Assembly: GCF_007280555.1 (NCBI RefSeq)
Contig: NZ_VKDB01000057.1
Coordinates: 1-5,957 of the forward strand
Length of the DNA stretch: 5,957 nt
From: Deinococcus detaillensis
Lineage (GTDB): Bacteria; Deinococcota; Deinococci; Deinococcales; Deinococcaceae
Reading direction: 5' to 3'
In this document: one piece after another, positions 4,909 through 5,957 of the stretch
How the letters are laid out: each line of letters begins with the position of its first letter
Position numbering within the stretch: position 1 is the first letter of the stretch
Made by a program: the position numbers and the translations under genes
The notes under the pieces: generated by a model
What the model was told of the DNA's origin: nothing
Databases searched by the model: none
Seen by the model: only the letters and a program-made list of their open reading frames with translations

Positions 4909-4924
4909 GTTGCCTGACGGCAAC
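4909..4924. repeat. hairpin GTTGCC-TGAC-GGCAAC
   Basis: A perfect 6-bp stem with a 4-nt loop in the non-coding region behind the HUH gene. Small hairpins with an exposed loop are the usual form of nick sites for HUH initiators, but the loop does not match a nick sequence I recognise. There is no T-run, so a terminator is unlikely. Confidence 0.35.
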
Positions 4925-5116
4925 CTCTCCAGTCAACCTGCCCGCTGTTGATGATTGGAAGGTCGTCGCCGGGTCTGTCGCTTACCTCGTTAGCGCTGAC
5001 GCTGATGCGGGGTGGGTTGGAATCTCCCTGATATACGCCGGGTCTGATGCGGAATTGTGGTGGGTGAAATTGGGGGTCTGGGCATTTGAAACACGTAGTT
5101 GACATTGAGGGCAGAT

Positions 5117-5809
5117 TCAGGCCGGGCGCACTAGGGCCATATCTGGCTTGAGACGCGGAACGTTGTAAGTCCAGCTCAGCGAAGGCAGGCGATGATCTGC
5201 GCGAGCGGTGCGGTAGTCGATGACGGCGGCGGCAAGTAGCAGCGGGTCGGGTTTGCCGTAGCGCTGTGGGCCGAGTTTGACCATGCAGGCGCGGGCGTCT
5301 CCAGGCTTGCTCAGATAGCCCAGCAAGCGGCGGTAATCGGCGTCAGTGGGTTCAACATCCTTCACCGAGCTGTGGGGGGGCAACAGCAGCAAGGCATCAG
5401 CAGCACCCAACAAGTGCAGGTGCAGGCCGCACTCCGGGCCGCGCTCCAGCTTCGCCCAGACGGGCCACTTGCCGAACACGGCGTGGCTCACCGTTCGGGC
5501 GTTCTTGTTTACCGCTGGGTCGTAGAGCGCGGCGGGTGTGGACTTACCGAGCTGCACCGTCACTAGTTTTAAGCGGTGGTCAGTCGCTGAGAGCAGGCGG
5601 CAAGCGAGGCCGGCACCGTGACCGAACATCTTGCCCGCCCGCTTGCCGCGCAGATAGGTGCTGTCTTGCAGATCGTCGGGAATGAAGTCAGACGGCAAAG
5701 CAGCGCCGCCGCGCTTGCGCTTCTCCAAGCGTTCAGCGCGGCGGCGCAGCAGGGCAACCCCTTCAAGGGAACGGCGGGCGGTGGGTTCGGCGGGCGCGTC
5801 GCTGCCCAC
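5117..5809 (-). CDS. putative rolling-circle replication initiator (HUH endonuclease, Rep)
   Basis: A 230-aa protein starting at GTG 5809. It shows the three Rep motifs in the replicative order: a hydrophobic motif I ('LKLVTVQLG', 80-88), the metal-binding HUH in 'CGLHLHLLG' (His130, His132), and a motif III 'YRRLLGYLSKPGDAR' with Tyr159, Tyr165 and Lys168 (YxxK). HUH before tyrosine is the order of Rep proteins, the reverse of relaxases. Such enzymes nick the double-strand origin, stay bound to the 5' end through tyrosine, and start rolling-circle synthesis. The basic N-terminus ('LRRRAERLEKRKRGG') may bind DNA. The start lies 5 nt after the HTH stop codon. AAGG is only 2 nt away, so translation probably depends on coupling to the HTH gene. 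There is no helicase domain, so a host helicase would be needed. The family is judged by motifs only; some phage and transposon HUH proteins look alike. Confidence 0.7.
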   Translation of the reverse strand: MGSDAPAEPTARRSLEGVALLRRRAERLEKRKRGGAALPSDFIPDDLQDSTYLRGKRAGKMFGHGAGLACRLLSATDHRLKLVTVQLGKSTPAALYDPAVNKNARTVSHAVFGKWPVWAKLERGPECGLHLHLLGAADALLLLPPHSSVKDVEPTDADYRRLLGYLSKPGDARACMVKLGPQRYGKPDPLLLAAAVIDYRTARADHRLPSLSWTYNVPRLKPDMALVRPA

Positions 5810-5814
5810 AGCCT

Positions 5815-5957
5815 TCAGTGGTCCAGGTCAGTAGGCGGGCGGTACGGCTCAATCAGAGTCAAGCCGTCGGCGCTGCTGTGAGCAACTAGGGTCACGGGGC
5901 GCGGCGTGAAGGCGGGCAGGTCGTCGGCGGCGCTGGTGGCAACGGTGGCCGGGTCGT
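5815..5957 (-). CDS. excisionase-type HTH protein, C-terminal part (continues the gene at 309->1)
   Basis: This is the end of the 117-aa HTH gene; the stop TGA is at 5815-5817. Bases 5860-5957 duplicate 1-98, so the part unique to this side is 5815-5859 (14 codons and the stop), giving the tail 'TLIEPYRPPTDLDH'. Joining at the junction keeps the frame (309 + 45 nt = 118 codons including stop). The stop codon lies 5 nt before the GTG of the HUH gene, which points to one transcript and coupled translation. Confidence 0.85.
   Translation of the reverse strand, partial: DPATVATSAADDLPAFTPRPVTLVAHSSADGLTLIEPYRPPTDLDH
5860..5957. repeat. terminal redundancy, right copy (circle junction)
   Basis: Identical to 1-98 over all 98 bases. 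It should be removed to obtain the 5859-bp circular sequence. No mismatch was found between the copies. Confidence 0.93.

Larger units (their letters stand above)
4765..5116. other. 352-bp region between convergent gene ends; no convincing gene
   Basis: It separates the 3' ends of the zinc-ribbon gene and the HUH gene. It contains a run of nine C, the G-quadruplex-type motif given separately, a 6-bp hairpin (4909-4924), and a wider CTAGGC (4861-4866)/GCCTAG (4904-4909) inverted pair. A plus-strand frame from GTG 4848 to 5102 (84 codons) is open. Its last 50 residues look protein-like ('DDWKVVAGSVAYLVSADA', 'ELWWVKLGVWAFE'), but it has no ribosome site or promoter and is overlapped by an open minus-strand frame (5105-4836). 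As the largest intergenic region it is a candidate for a replication origin. Confidence 0.4.

Noticed and set aside
4836..5105. Minus-strand 89-codon frame starting 11 nt after the HUH stop
   Set aside because: It is Pro/Arg-rich with no ribosome site. It could be a third operon gene by position only, and the opposite strand looks at least as protein-like.
5372..5881. Plus-strand open frames opposite the HUH and HTH genes
   Set aside because: Composition is typical of antisense frames, and the opposite strand carries the motif-bearing genes.

Overview
The first 98 bases (1-98) recur exactly as the last 98 (5860-5957). This is the signature of a circular molecule assembled past its own start, so the window is best read as one complete circular replicon of 5859 bp. 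A gene that runs off the left edge on the minus strand continues without a break at the right edge. The replicon looks like a small cryptic plasmid. High GC in most genes, few Shine-Dalgarno sites, and several genes whose start codon lies 5-6 nt after a TANNNT -10 box (leaderless transcription) suggest Deinococcus or a close relative. That host assignment is inference from style, not a database match.

Layout, taken around the circle. (1) Replication module, minus strand: an excisionase-type helix-turn-helix protein (309 -> 1, then 5859 -> 5815) followed 5 nt later by a 230-aa protein (5809 -> 5117) with the motif order of a rolling-circle HUH initiator: hydrophobic motif I, H-L-H, then Y-L-S-K. 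(2) A winged-helix-like protein (about 1517 -> 471), preceded by a 138-bp spacer packed with three perfect inverted repeats. (3) A 139-aa unrecognised protein with a possible ribbon-helix-helix segment (2105 -> 1686) and a clear leaderless promoter overlapped by an 8-bp direct repeat two helical turns apart. (4) Cargo: an ankyrin-repeat protein (2283 -> 2789, visibly lower GC) convergent with an HNH_2-type nuclease carrying a PUA/EVE-like N-terminal domain (3824 -> 2886), a candidate modification-dependent restriction enzyme. (5) A 274-bp control region (3825-4098) with six copies of a TGACAC box, two pairs of which form 9-bp inverted repeats. It lies between the divergent nuclease gene and a zinc-ribbon protein gene (4099 -> 4764). 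(6) A 352-bp region (4765-5116) between convergent gene ends, holding a G-quadruplex-type G-run motif on the minus strand and a small hairpin.

Working model: the HTH/HUH pair copies and controls the plasmid. The winged-helix and RHH-like proteins may be a second replication or copy-control layer. The nuclease, the ankyrin protein and possibly the zinc-ribbon protein are accessory, host-defence-like cargo. No partition ATPase, relaxase or transposase gene is seen, nor any tRNA, rRNA or CRISPR array.
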